NCBI GenBank assembly: GCA_900155495.1
Contig: FTLJ01000233.1
Location: forward strand, 1 to 64,000
DNA length: 64,000 nucleotides
Direction of reading: 5' to 3'
Source: Porogramme epimiltina
Lineage: Eukaryota > Basidiomycota > Agaricomycetes > Polyporales > Polyporaceae
Positions 44,737-55,969 of this stretch are shown piece after piece. The position numbers and the translations under genes were made by a program. The notes below the pieces were generated by a model, which saw only the letters and a program-made list of their open reading frames with translations, was not told the DNA's origin and made no database searches. The first letter of the stretch is position 1; every line of letters starts with the position of its first letter.

Positions 44737-46878
44737 ATGAAGCTATCTTCAGGCCCTCTCCTAAGCCCTGTGCAAGTTTCAGTAGCATTGGTGCTCGTAT
44801 TCTTTGCTCTTGCATACACATATTCCTTAAATCGGTGGAGAGCAAGGTCTCGGGGGCTACTTCTCCCTCCAGGTCCAAAACCGGCGCTGCTCATAGGCAA
44901 CCTATTTGACTTCCCCACATACAAGCCTTGGGTCGCATTCAGGGATCTCTGCCTGCAATATGGTACGTTTTGTATTGTGTTACCCCTTTTGCTGAGCTCA
45001 CAATGATCCGGCGTGCAGGCGACCTGCTACATTTCCGCATTTTAGGTCAATCTATTCTTGTACTCGGCTCACCGAATGCCATCTCGGAACTCCTGGAGAA
45101 GAAGTCCAGCAACACGTCTGACCGCAAGCAGACCCCCATGATCGAGCTGTGAGAGTCTGACTGCCCGGAATATCAATGTCAGTCTCCCACTGAAAGTCTG
45201 TCTCACGCCTGCCGGCAGCTGTGGCGCGAGCTTGAATTTTGGTTTGACTCCCTATGGTTCGTGGTGGCGGCGGCACCGGCGCGCGTTTCAAGACCACTTC
45301 CGTGAGCACACCAACGAGGATCACAGGGAAATCCAACGTGCATTCTCGCACGTCTTCCTGGAGAAGCTCCTCACCGACCCGGCGCGCTTCAAAGAGCACA
45401 TCCGGTAGTATGTGTGCCGCATTTCAAACTTCTGCAAACATTGCGCGCTGATGCTGTTTGTAGTACGTTTTCGGCGTCGCTTCTGAAGATAGTGTACGGG
45501 ATCCATGCGGATGAGGAGAACGACGAGCACATGGAGACTGTCGACATCGCTGTCGACGCGTTCGCGCAGGGTATGGTCCCAGGAAAGTTCCTGGTCGAAT
45601 TCTTCCCATTCTTACGGCACGTCCCTGTGTGGTTCCCTGGGGCGCGCTCTCAGAGGCTTTGGGCGAAGTGGCAAGATGCTGGTCGGAGGCTGAAGGACGC
45701 CCCATTTACGTACACGGATCAAAAAGTTGTTCGTCCTTCACTCATGAGAGAAGACGGCGCTGATAGCTTTAGCAGGTTTCGCAAGGGCAAGAAGATGCTC
45801 GTCAATCTGTCATCGGAGAGCTTCTCGAAAAAGCTTACAATGAGTCACCCGACTCCTTCACGGAAGAGGTAGAGATAGCGAAGAATGTTGGGGCAACTGT
45901 CTTCGAGGGTAAGCGGCTTTCGTATTGCACAGTAAACTTCGCCCTCACGCTCATATTGCTACTGCACTACAGCTGGATCCGATACAGTCAGCACATGCCT
46001 CCATTCTCATACTGTTCGTACTGACACGAAACCTACCCTCTAGTCGTTCTCTGCCCTTCAAGCATTCTTCATGGCTATGTCTCTCCATCCCGAAGTTTTG
46101 AAAAACGCCCAAGCAGAGCTCGACGCAGTGGTCGGACCCCATCGCTTACCAGACTTCGGCGACAAGGAAGAACTGGTCTACATCAATGCAATCGCTACAG
46201 AGTCCCTCCGATGGCACAACGGAGTACCTCTCTGCCTCGCACACAGCACCACTGCAGACGATGAGTTCCACGGGTACTTCATCCCTGCGGGAACGGTCGT
46301 CTTGCCAAACATCTGGTCCGTGTTTCATAGGGATGCTCATCTACGACTACTGAGCGGAGCCTGTTCTCTTACTCTCAGGGCGTGCATGCACGATCCAGAA
46401 GTATACCCTGACCCGGACGTGTTTCGCCCTGAGCGCTTCATCCGCGACGGAAAACTGGACCTGAGCGTGCGCGACCCGTCCAAGTTCGTCTTCGGTTTCG
46501 GAAGAAGGTGGGCCCTTCGTGGGGGGTACGATGCCACCGCGTCATTCCAGACTTACATGGACGACCACAGGATGTGCCCCGGGCGGTATTTTGCTCACGA
46601 CTCCCTGTTTATCCACATCGCGTCGATCCTGCATGTATTCAACATCGGGCCACCATTGGACGAAAGTGGAAGGCCAGTGAAGATCAAATTCGAGCAATCA
46701 GACGGTTTCTTGTCGTGCGTAACTAAGTTTGCTGGAGAACGCACAGCTGACGTTCTTACTCCGCCTTAGGTACCCTGAAGACTGCCGCTGTAGCATTACA
46801 CCTCGCTCCTCTGAGTTGGAGTTGTTGATCAAGGAGTATGCGGCTGTCGCACGGAGGGAACATAGTCGTTACGCATAA
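44737..46878 (+). CDS. Cytochrome P450 (array member 5)
   Basis: Start MKLSSGPLLSPVQVSV, anchor VALVLVFFALAYTYSL, hinge [23 protein letters not shown]-helix WWRRHRRAFQDHF, where the usual FWQHF is changed. I-helix AGSDT from a 14-nt exon (45973-45986), then SFSALQAFFMAMSLHP. K-helix [19 protein letters not shown], heme loop FGFGRRMCPGRYFA, C-terminus YPEDCRCSITPRS, end SRYA at 46878. The intron at about 45726-45777 has a weak donor (GTTGTT). Splicing it yields VSQGQEDARQSVIGELLEK, which matches the array pattern, while reading through gives an unrelated peptide. Probably functional. Confidence 0.9.
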
Positions 46879-47262
46879 ATCAATGTTTTGATAGACTTGA
46901 TTTATAACGCGGGAGTGGCCAGGAACTTGGAGGTCTCTCTACTGGAGCGTGTGCCGAGCGGTGATACGAGATGGACGCAGACCAGATATCCGAACTAGTA
47001 AAGCAATCGTAACATGTACAGGGATACAATGTCCTCTGTTAGCTGCATCAGATACACCCACGAGCCCCCGAGACCTAGTGAAAGGTTTGATGTTTCCGTT
47101 TACAGTGCACGAGGTCGGGCTGTTGATATGGAGCTCGTGCTTAGACGTGTTCTCGAATCCGATAGACAGGATGCGCATAAATTCAGAAGAGATCATGATG
47201 ACGATTGCCTCGTACAGGCTTAAAAGTACACCGGGCACGTTTCGTGACTGTTTGCCTGCAAC
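46879..47262. other. Short convergent intergenic region
   Basis: 384 bp between the 3' ends of P450-5 (+) and P450-6 (-). It should hold both terminators or 3' UTRs. I see nothing else. Confidence 0.5.
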
Positions 47263-49392
47263 CTATTCGGGCCTCCGCGCGGGACCAGCATGTTCCCTTA
47301 TGAGCTCCGCCGCGCGTCCGGATCTAGGCTTCAGGAGACAACGACAGTCTTCTTGGAACCTACGAAATGGCGCGGAAATCAGCTGGAGTTCTTGTGGACA
47401 CTGGTCCTGAAGATGAGCCTACGAGACAAGTCCATCCGCCATCCTTGGCACGACTTTGATCGGCGTCCCATCTGCGCCGATAGGAGGGCCTATGTTGAAC
47501 ACATGCAAGATGGATGCAACGTTTATAAAGAGGGATGCATGTGCGAAATGTCGTCCAGGACAAATCCTGTTCGAAAATGTTTAGACGGAATGCCGCAGTC
47601 CTCATTCAGACTCACGACTTACCTCCTGCCAAACCCGAACCCGAGCCACGATGGATCTGGTGCGTGGGTGAAGTCAAGCTCCCCGTCGCGGATAAAGCGT
47701 TCGGGGCGAAACTCGTCCGGGTTGTCGTACACTTCAGGGTCGTGTGCACATGCCCTGAGCGCACACATGTCAGCTTTGGACGATTTTGACGGGGAACAAC
47801 ATAGACTTACCAAACGTTTGGTATGATCACGGTTCCCGCGGGGATGAAATAGTCTCCGAAAACCTCATCGCCAGTCGCGGTATGAGGGAGCCCGAGGGGT
47901 AGAACATTATGCCAGCGAAGTGCCTCGAGGATGATTGCTTGCACATACACAAGCGCGGGCTCATCGTCGAAGTCCGGCATACGGTCGGGGCCGACGACTG
48001 CATCTAGTTCTTCTTGCGCTCGATAGACTACGGCCGGGGAGAGCGAAAGTGCGAGGAAGGCACCCATCATGGTAGAGTATGACTATTGCAGGTGTGATGA
48101 TTAGCGTGAGCTCTTCGATGAAATAACCAAAGTCTTACAGTGTCACTTGCACCTGAAATAGAACAAGTGTCGGTGAGATAAGTCGTGTGTAATTAGAACA
48201 TTGTGACTAACCTTCGATCGACGTGGCGCCAACATTCTTGATAACGTCAATCTCCGCCTCCAAGTTATGGACCTCCGTAGAGTTAAGTGCCCTACTAAGC
48301 AGTTTTCCCAGTACGGATTGCTGCACGTCCGTTTGATCCTACGAATTGTGCCAGATATGAGTAAAGACGACATACCAAGATCCGGTCGCAATGTTACGAG
48401 CCCAACCACATACCATTGAATTTTGCACATATTCGAACGGAAAGTTCTTCAACCTCTCGCCGGCGGCCTGCCACTTCTGGAACAATCGCTGGGAGCTCGC
48501 TCCGGGAATCCAAGATGGTATATGTCGAAGAAAGGGGAAGAATTCCACAAGGAATTTCCCTGGCACAAGTCCTTCGCTGGCCGACCGCACTGCCTCTTCT
48601 GCAGCGTCGACGTATGGATCGTTTTCTTCCATGACGTCGATCCCGTAGGAGACTTTCATTATAACTGACCCCATAGCTCTGCGACGTGGTTTTATGAGCA
48701 TATAGAGCGGATTGTAGTAATAAGAACTCACGTTCGGAGGTGTTTGGGAAGGTTCTCGGGATCGTCCAGAACATGGGAAATGAGTGTGTGGGCAGAGTTC
48801 TTTTGAATAGGCCTATAGCTGAGACTGGCGTCACGGTGAAAATATTGCCAGAAAGCTCGCCGGTGCTGTCGCCACCGCTGAGTGTATGGCATCTGCGCAA
48901 TGTTAAGGCTACTCCCTGATCTGAAAGCAGGCAGATCATAAGCATCCATTGATAGCGGTGTTTGAAGTGCTCGTCCACGTGAGAGGAGACTCACAATTCG
49001 ATCATAGGAGTTTGCTTCCTATCGGACGTGTTCCTGGAACGCTTCTCTAAGAGCTCATATATGGCTTTCGAGCTACTGAGGACGACGATTGACTGTCCAA
49101 GAACACGAAAGTGCACGATCTCGCCTGCGATATTCATCAATTACAGCACGCTTGAGGCGGACCAAGATAATCACTCGCCGTATTCGACGCACAAGTCTCG
49201 GAAAGCTACCCATGGTCTTGAAGTCGGAAAATCGAACACATTACCGAGGATTGGAAGCGGTTTGGGGCCAGGTGGGAATGAGAGCCCTCGAGTACGCGCT
49301 CTCCAACGCACGATAGACCGGAGGTATGCGCATGTGCTGAAAACGAGTGTCGCGAGGGTGACGGTCGTCCAGCCGGTGGTGAAAGGCCCCAT
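47263..49392 (-). CDS. Cytochrome P450 (array member 6)
   Basis: Start MGPFTTGWTTVTLATLVF, hinge WRARTRGLSFPPGPKPLPILGN. C-helix RWRQHRRAFWQYF. I-helix GASDT from a 14-nt exon (48152-48139), then SYSTMMGAFLALSLSP. K-helix [26 protein letters not shown], heme loop FGFGRRICPGRHFA, then HASLFINVASILHVFNIGPP. C-terminus FQEDCRCLLKPRS ending ARRPE at 47263. It shares with member 8 the APDPS insertion before the heme loop, the GSVIM-x-VSYGI segment and the LLKPRS ending, so the two are a close pair in opposite orientation. The I-helix has Ala-Ser where most members have Gly. Complete. Confidence 0.91.
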
Positions 49393-50270
49393 AGCAGTCG
49401 CAGCGTGAGAGGGTACGCAAGGAACCCATTGCTTATCTACTTGCCAAAGGAGCCGAGGTGGTGACAGCTGGCCGACATTTCAATAAGGTGCATTTGTAGG
49501 AGGCGTAGGAACCAACACAATCGGTGTTCAGACACAGGATGAGACCGAGCACACGGTAGACGTACGATGTGCCCCAATTCCCCGGGTCTGAAAACCCGCA
49601 AACTTCCATGCCTCCGACTCCGTTCTCAGAAGATCGTCACGCACGGCTATTGGCAATCGTGCCTCTACGAGACATCCTGCTATAGGCTTTCGTTTCTCGA
49701 TCCGCGCTCGACGGGGTCTCGTGGACGTGGGCGGGCGGCGAAGGTGCTTCTGATCGACTCTAAGTAAGTCTAGGGGAGATCATGGCGGACACTCATGGGA
49801 TTTACCAGTGTGTGGGCGGCCCTTTCGAACCAATCCGGTCACAGGCGGCGGCCCAAATGCGCTTCTAGCCAATGTTTGCTATCGGAGGGGTTCTGAGATT
49901 TGTTCGTGATGCTGCAATATTCTTTCAAAGCATGCGTGTCTTATCTTTGACGATGAAGCCCATTGAGAGAAACGAAGAATGCGAAAGCAGTAGAATATGG
50001 ACGAGGGTCAGAAGTGAGCTTGGCGGTCCCATGAGCCGCGACGAGGTATTACGGGCGTTCAACGTTTCAAACCCATCTAGTCACTGACGTCATTCAAAAT
50101 ATCGTTTTATTAGTCTTGGATGCTTCTAACAAACAACTTCTGCTACGCAGTACCTCCGCTTATCGATTGGAGGGCAATCAATCGCTACACTATGCGATGA
50201 AAAAAACGCCTCGTTTGCTACAATATAAAGACATCAACATCTTGAGATGACCTCCACGTGAAATATCCCC
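49393..50270. other. Intergenic between P450-6 and P450-7
   Basis: 878 bp between the start of P450-6 and the 3' end of P450-7, both on the minus strand. It holds the P450-6 promoter. Open frames at 49567-49767 and 49872-50087 look random. Confidence 0.5.
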
Positions 50271-52369
50271 TCAAACATGTCTTCCCACACGCGAAGCTGT
50301 TGCATGGGAACGAATCAACTCTTCAGCTTGGAGGGACCGGGGCGTGATACGGCATCTGCAGTCTACCGGACGCCTGCCCAGCCCAAGGGTGAGCTCAGTA
50401 AGAGAAGAGACAACGAGAGGATATGCAACAACATACGATAGTAACCCATCAGTCTGGCCTCGCTCAATCTCAATCGGCATACTCCGTTCATCCAGCGGCT
50501 GTGTGATATTGAAGACGTGCATGACAGAAGAGAGATTGATGAAGAGCGCGTTGAGTGCAAAGTAGCGTCCTGGACAGATCCTTCACGTGCACCTTAGAAC
50601 ACAGCTCTGTTGGAAGAGAATATTCACCTACCTCCGGCCGAAACCAAAGGTGAGGTAGATAGGGTCACATTGGCCCGGGTCGAGTCTTCCATCCTTGATG
50701 AATCGCTCGGGGCGGAACACATCCGGATCGGGGAATACGTCTGGGTCGTGTGTGCATGCCCTACTCACCAGGTACGGGATGAGCAGATGGTACCCGAGTA
50801 TAGTAGATAGATTGAGTACATACCAGACGTTGGGAAGTATCACGGTACCTTTGGGTATGAAATACCCGCGCAGCTCCTCGTCGGCGATCGTGCAATGGGG
50901 CGCGGCAAAGGGAGTGACAGTGTGCCACCGGAGAGTCTCCATGATGATCGCGTTGACGTAGACTAGGGACTCCTTGTCTTCGAACTCCGGTAGGCGGTGA
51001 GGTCCGACCACTGCATCTAACTCATCTTGTGCCTTCTTCAGCGTGCCCGGGTGAAGTGAAAGCGCTACGAATGCGGCTAACATGGCATTGAACGTCTGAA
51101 ACGGTATGAGCAGCCGCCGGGGCGAAGATCAGTGAAGATGTCACGAACGGTATCTGTACCACCTAAGTATCCGCAGCTTAATCAAGGTACGATGAATGGG
51201 AATTGGCGAGAACACTAACCTTCAAATGCAACAGCACCTACATTCTTCATAACTTCCTCTTCCTCTTTTACGCGGTCCTCGCTGAAACCCGCCACTCTAG
51301 ACAGCAGCCGCCCTATAACAGACCAACGGATCTCAGGGAGGTCCTGTTACCATAGGCGTGAGATCACACACATCTGAGAGGGCGGAGCAGACGTACTATT
51401 TGCACCTTTACCCTGTCAAAAGGCGCGTCTTTGAGAGTATTGGCTGCGGTCCTCCATTTCTTAAATAGTGCTTGGAAGCCGGCACCAGGAACCCATTCCG
51501 GGACGTGCCTCAGGAACGGGAAGAATTCGACCATAAACTTCCCTGGGATGAGGCCTCGGGCGATTCCTTCCATAGCCGGTTCGATTAGACTGAGGTATTC
51601 GTCTCCTTCCTCCGCTGCATTGAGACCGTAGACAGTTTTCAGAATAGCTGCCGCGAAGGTACTAAAGATATTGAATCAGACATCAGACATACTCATCTGA
51701 CGAAACAAATTTACTATCGGATGTGCTCCTTGAGATCATGAGGAGTGTCGAGCAATTTAGCGAGGAAAACGTGTGAAACGGCACGTTGCGTGGGGTGATA
51801 TTCGACCGCGGCGTCGCGGTGGAAGTGCTGCCAGAACGCGCGTCGGTGACGGCGCCATCGCTGACCGTATGGTGTGAACGTCATGTTAACATCTGCACCA
51901 CACCTGGATGCATCGACTCGGTCATTTCTGGCGCCAACATTCCAATGAGAAATGCGTACTAACAACTCGACGTTAACACTTTGCTGTCGGTCAGAGGTCG
52001 TGGCAGAACGCTTCTCGAGGAACTCATTGATAGCGTCCGTGCTACCGAGGACAACAATAGACTGCCCTAAAACACGGAAGTGGATTACATCCCCTGAATG
52101 AAGACATAAGTATAACGCCCAGCGATGCGGGCAAAGACATACGCGCCATATTTGAGACAAAGGTCTCGGTAGACGAGCCAGGCCTTGAATGTGGGAGAGT
52201 TCAGTAGGTTTCCTATAAGCGGAAATCCTTGCGGTCCTGGAGGGAAGGGTTTGCCCTTGGAGCGAGCTTTCCATCGTAAGTTTGAGCGTACATAGAGGAC
52301 CAGTAGGACAAGGGCACAGATACATGCGACCCTCCAAGAGGTATGGGCGAGAGTAATAGCGTTCTCCAT
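50271..52369 (-). CDS. Cytochrome P450 (array member 7)
   Basis: Start MENAITLAHTSWRVACIC, anchor CALVLLVLYVRS, hinge WKARSKGKPFPPGPQGFPLIGN. The first exon ends LCLKYG and continues GDVIHFRVLGQSIVVLG, but the donor reads GCGCGT, so this intron appears to be GC..AG. The second intron (donor GTTAGT) has no stop and is a multiple of three; removing it gives the expected CGADVNMTFTPYG. C-helix [14 protein letters not shown]-helix GGTDT from a 14-nt exon (51162-51149), then TFNAMLAAFVALSLHP. K-helix ETLRWH, FRPERFIKDGRLD, heme loop [15 protein letters not shown]-terminus RPVDCRCRITPRS ending VGRHV at 50271. Complete if the GC donor is used. Confidence 0.88.
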
Positions 52370-53771
52370 GACCGAGATGTTGGTGGGCTTGTCGATTGGC
52401 CATTGTCGGATGCTTATAAACAGCGCGGAGAGCTGTGAAGACGCTGGAGATGGCAAGGATAGGTATAGCACATACATTTTAACTCAGACCAAGAGTTCTC
52501 ACGTAGCCGGTGAGAAGACCGACGTATAAAACAGATGACGGTCCCGAACAGACAGAACATCCGGGATTCTCCCGCAGCCCTTGACGTTGTGTGTGTACCG
52601 GGTGAGCGCGGAGCCATTGCCCAATGACCTTGTGACCCTGAAATGGAGCCAATATAGTCAAATTTCGTCAAGACGAAAGTACGTTTACCTACGACTAGCA
52701 CAACACGAAATTTGTGCCACAGCCTGCCGGTTTGCGTGGCGCAGGCCGCGGCTCTGGTAGACGTGGATATGGACTTAACAGTAGTGAGGGAAGCTACATG
52801 TCATAGACCTGTCCGCGTACACCGTGATGGCAGCGGTGCTTGGTCGGCCAAAGGCGTCAGTGACAGATGACGTTCATGGTTTCGAAGCTGCGGAAGTTTA
52901 CCGAGGAGTGAGATACTTATGCACCCGAAAAACAATGCGTTAATTTACTCACTTGATCACTGGAACGGAAGAGTCAACGCCGATACCTGGATGCATATAC
53001 CCGGGGTGAATAGAAAGTTACGTTGGGGCATATCTGAGGGGCCTCCTACCACAAATTTAGTGTCAATATCAGGTGATACCACGAAATTGGAGGGGCGGGA
53101 TGTAATGCTTCCTCTAGGGAGGCGATCGGGTTCGAAAGACGCGCTTGAGCGATTGGGGGGAAATCCATCAATTATGTCAGCACGAAGAGCACAATGTGTC
53201 AGCAGACGCGGGTAATAGATGCGCCATACTCTAACTGAAGTTTGAACACGACTACTTGCTTTGAACAACAAGCCGGAGTACTGGCGTACGCCGAGCCTCT
53301 TCCGGAGTAAGAAGCCCTGAAATCCATACGGTGCCTGAAAGGTATCCGTATGACAGCCGAAAGTGCGTCCATCTGTTTCTAGACTCGATTAAGAGGCTCA
53401 TCAGCCTGACACACCAAGTTTCGCTCAGGTGTCTCTGCCCCCGGACCGCACCGTCCAGAAGCGTGGTGAGCCACTTTTCTCTCACTCTTTACCGGGAGTC
53501 TGTTCAGCCTATCTGCCGCTATTGACTTTCTTCATCTTCCATTCCTAAAAGAAATGTCGCCATGTAACATCTCCGATGCATGGAAGGCCGCTCGTCACCC
53601 CCGCGGCTGACAGGCAAAATTCGCGACGTCCCTGAAGATAACATGTTGTGGACACGCTGTCGAAAATGATCCAAAAATGCGGGTAAGCAGCTCCATTCCA
53701 ATGAAGAAGCTGACATATAAAAGGCACCCAATAACATGTCCCAGTAGACCTCGTCTCCTCCGAGTCACACT
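52370..53771. promoter_or_regulatory. Divergent intergenic region between P450-7 and P450-8
   Basis: 1.4 kb between two divergent P450 starts. Minus strand: TTTATAAG at 52420-52413, about 45-50 nt upstream of the P450-7 start. Plus strand: TATAAAAG at 53716-53723 for P450-8. The rest shows no protein I recognise. Confidence 0.5.
53716..53723 (+). promoter_or_regulatory. TATA box of P450-8
   Basis: TATAAAAG lies 49-56 nt upstream of the start codon at 53772, a near-consensus core promoter element. Confidence 0.6.
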
Positions 53772-55900
53772 ATGAGTTTCCCTGCAGTGCTCTTAGTCCT
53801 CAGTATTCTAGTTGCAGCGTACCTCCGGTCCCAGTCCCACTGGAGAGCTCGCAGCCAAGGACTACCCTTTCCTCCAGGACCAAGGCCTCTGCCTATAATC
53901 GGGAATCTACTTGACACGCCCACCTTCAAGCCATGGGTTGCTTATCGGGATCTTTGCGCTCGCTACGGTGAGCATTGTTTCTGACGCTTGGATGTCCTAT
54001 GTGAACTAACAGTTTCTTAGGTGACATAGTTCACCTCCGCGTTCTCGGGCAATCTATTGTTGTTCTCGGCAAGGCCAACGCGATTACTGAGCTCTTAGAT
54101 CGAAAGCGCTCTGCCAACACTTCAGACAGGAAGGCTTCTCCTATGGTTGAGTTGTAAGTCAATCATGCTGTATGTATTAGACCCCATTAACCTTCTCTGC
54201 CTTTCTAGATCAGGTAGTAGTCTCAACGTCGCGCTCATGCCGTACGGCTCTTGGTGGAGACGCCATAGACGTGCGTTCTGGCAACATTTCCATCCAGATG
54301 CAAGCCTCCGCTACAGACCCATACAGCGGCGAGCTGTACATGCTCTCCTTAGACGACTCTTGAAGGACCCACATGAGCTTTCAAAACACGTAAGATTGTG
54401 AGTCTCTGTCCCATTTATCTAGAATTGCGTGCTCACGTGTTCTCACGTCAGTGCACTGGGATCAGTCATTATGAACGTCTCATACGGGATCAATGTCGCG
54501 GACGAAGATGATAAGTTCGTCCGGGCAGCTGAAAACGCCGTTCAAGCCGCCAGCGAAGGACTTGTCCCTGGCAAGTTTCTCGTCGAGTTCTTTCCCTTCT
54601 TACGACACATACCGGCCTGGCTTCCCGGTGCGAGCTCGCAGCGTCTGTTCGCTAAGTGGCAGGCTGCCGGGGAGGAACTCAAGAACGTTCCTTTTGAATA
54701 TGTGAAGCGTTCTATGGTGAGCACCACCTATGAGTACGCGGCGGCAGCGTCACGCCCAGGTGCTCACTTAAAGTTCGATACAGGACCAAGTGGATACGCA
54801 ACGATCTGTCGTTGGTCAGCTTCTCAACGACGTTCTCAACTCAACGCCAGCGAGCAACGTAGATGAAGAAATAGATGTGATCAAGAATGTCGGGGCGACG
54901 TCCTTCGAAGGTAAGATTCTCACTGTTCCGGACCACTAGTTCCGAGTCTGAGAACTCATTTATTCGTATCTATTCGTTCGCATGGACAGCTGCAACAGAT
55001 ACTGTAGGGCGCCGCACGCCATCTTTCTACGTTCAAGTGTGCTAATCCCTCCTGAACAGACATTTTCGACTATGATCGGAGCATTTTTAGCTCTCTCCTT
55101 ACATCCCAGAGTCGTAAAGAAGGCGCAGGACGAGCTCGACGTGGTCGTTAGTCGTGATCGGATGCCCGACTTCGGTGACGAGGAGTCTCTCGTCTACATC
55201 AATGCCATCGTCTACGAGGCATTACGATGGCACAATGTGACTCCACTTTCCGTGCCACACGTCGCCACGGAAGACGAGATTTTTGAGGGATATTTTATAC
55301 CTGCCGGATCAGTGATTATACCGAACGTGTGGTAAGTCTTCTAACTACCCATTCATGACTCGTTATGCATTTCCTCGTTATATAGAATCTAATTTTCACC
55401 TAGGGCTTGCGCACACGATCCAGAAGTGTATGTAAACCCAGACGAATTCCGTCCAGAACGGTTCATCCGCGACGGAAAGATCGACTTCACTGGCGCCCCG
55501 GATCCCTCCTCATTCGCGTTTGGATTTGGTAGGAGGTATGTTGACATCTTACCTGCATGGCACTCGTAGCCTACAATTTAACAATTGCATATCCCTGTTC
55601 ATAGACTCTGCCCTGGACGACACTTCGGGCGCGCGTCGTTGTTCATGACCATTGCGTCTGTTCTCCACGTATTCGACATCGGCCCACCGTTGGACGCTCA
55701 CGGCGTACCGATCAAGATCGTACCCTGCATGTCTGATGGTCTCATCTCGTATGTCTTTCATCACCAATTCTGCATATTTCCGGACTGAAGCTGGCCTAAC
55801 ATTTTGTAGCTACCAGGAGGATTGCCGCTGTTTGCTGAAACCCAGGTCGGCGGAAGCTGAGGCGCTGATTCGGGAGCACTCTGATGCCGTGTGGATGTGA
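53772..55900 (+). CDS. Cytochrome P450 (array member 8)
   Basis: Ten exons add up to about 520 aa, used here as the reference for the array. Start MSFPAVLLVLSILVAAYL, hinge WRARSQGLPFPPGPRPLPIIGN. C-helix [13 protein letters not shown]. The I-helix 14-nt exon (54990-55003) encodes AATDT: the usual Gly is Ala, which may affect oxygen binding or proton delivery. It continues TFSTMIGAFLALSLHP. K-helix [26 protein letters not shown], heme loop FGFGRRLCPGRHFG, C-terminus YQEDCRCLLKPRS ending DAVWM. Close paralogue of member 6. The 3' end lies only 69 bp from the 3' end of member 9. Confidence 0.92.
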
Positions 55901-55969
55901 CAGAAGATAGAAGAAGTATATATCAAGAAAGCTTCCTATCATTGCTATTCCCCACAATACAGCCTGTGT

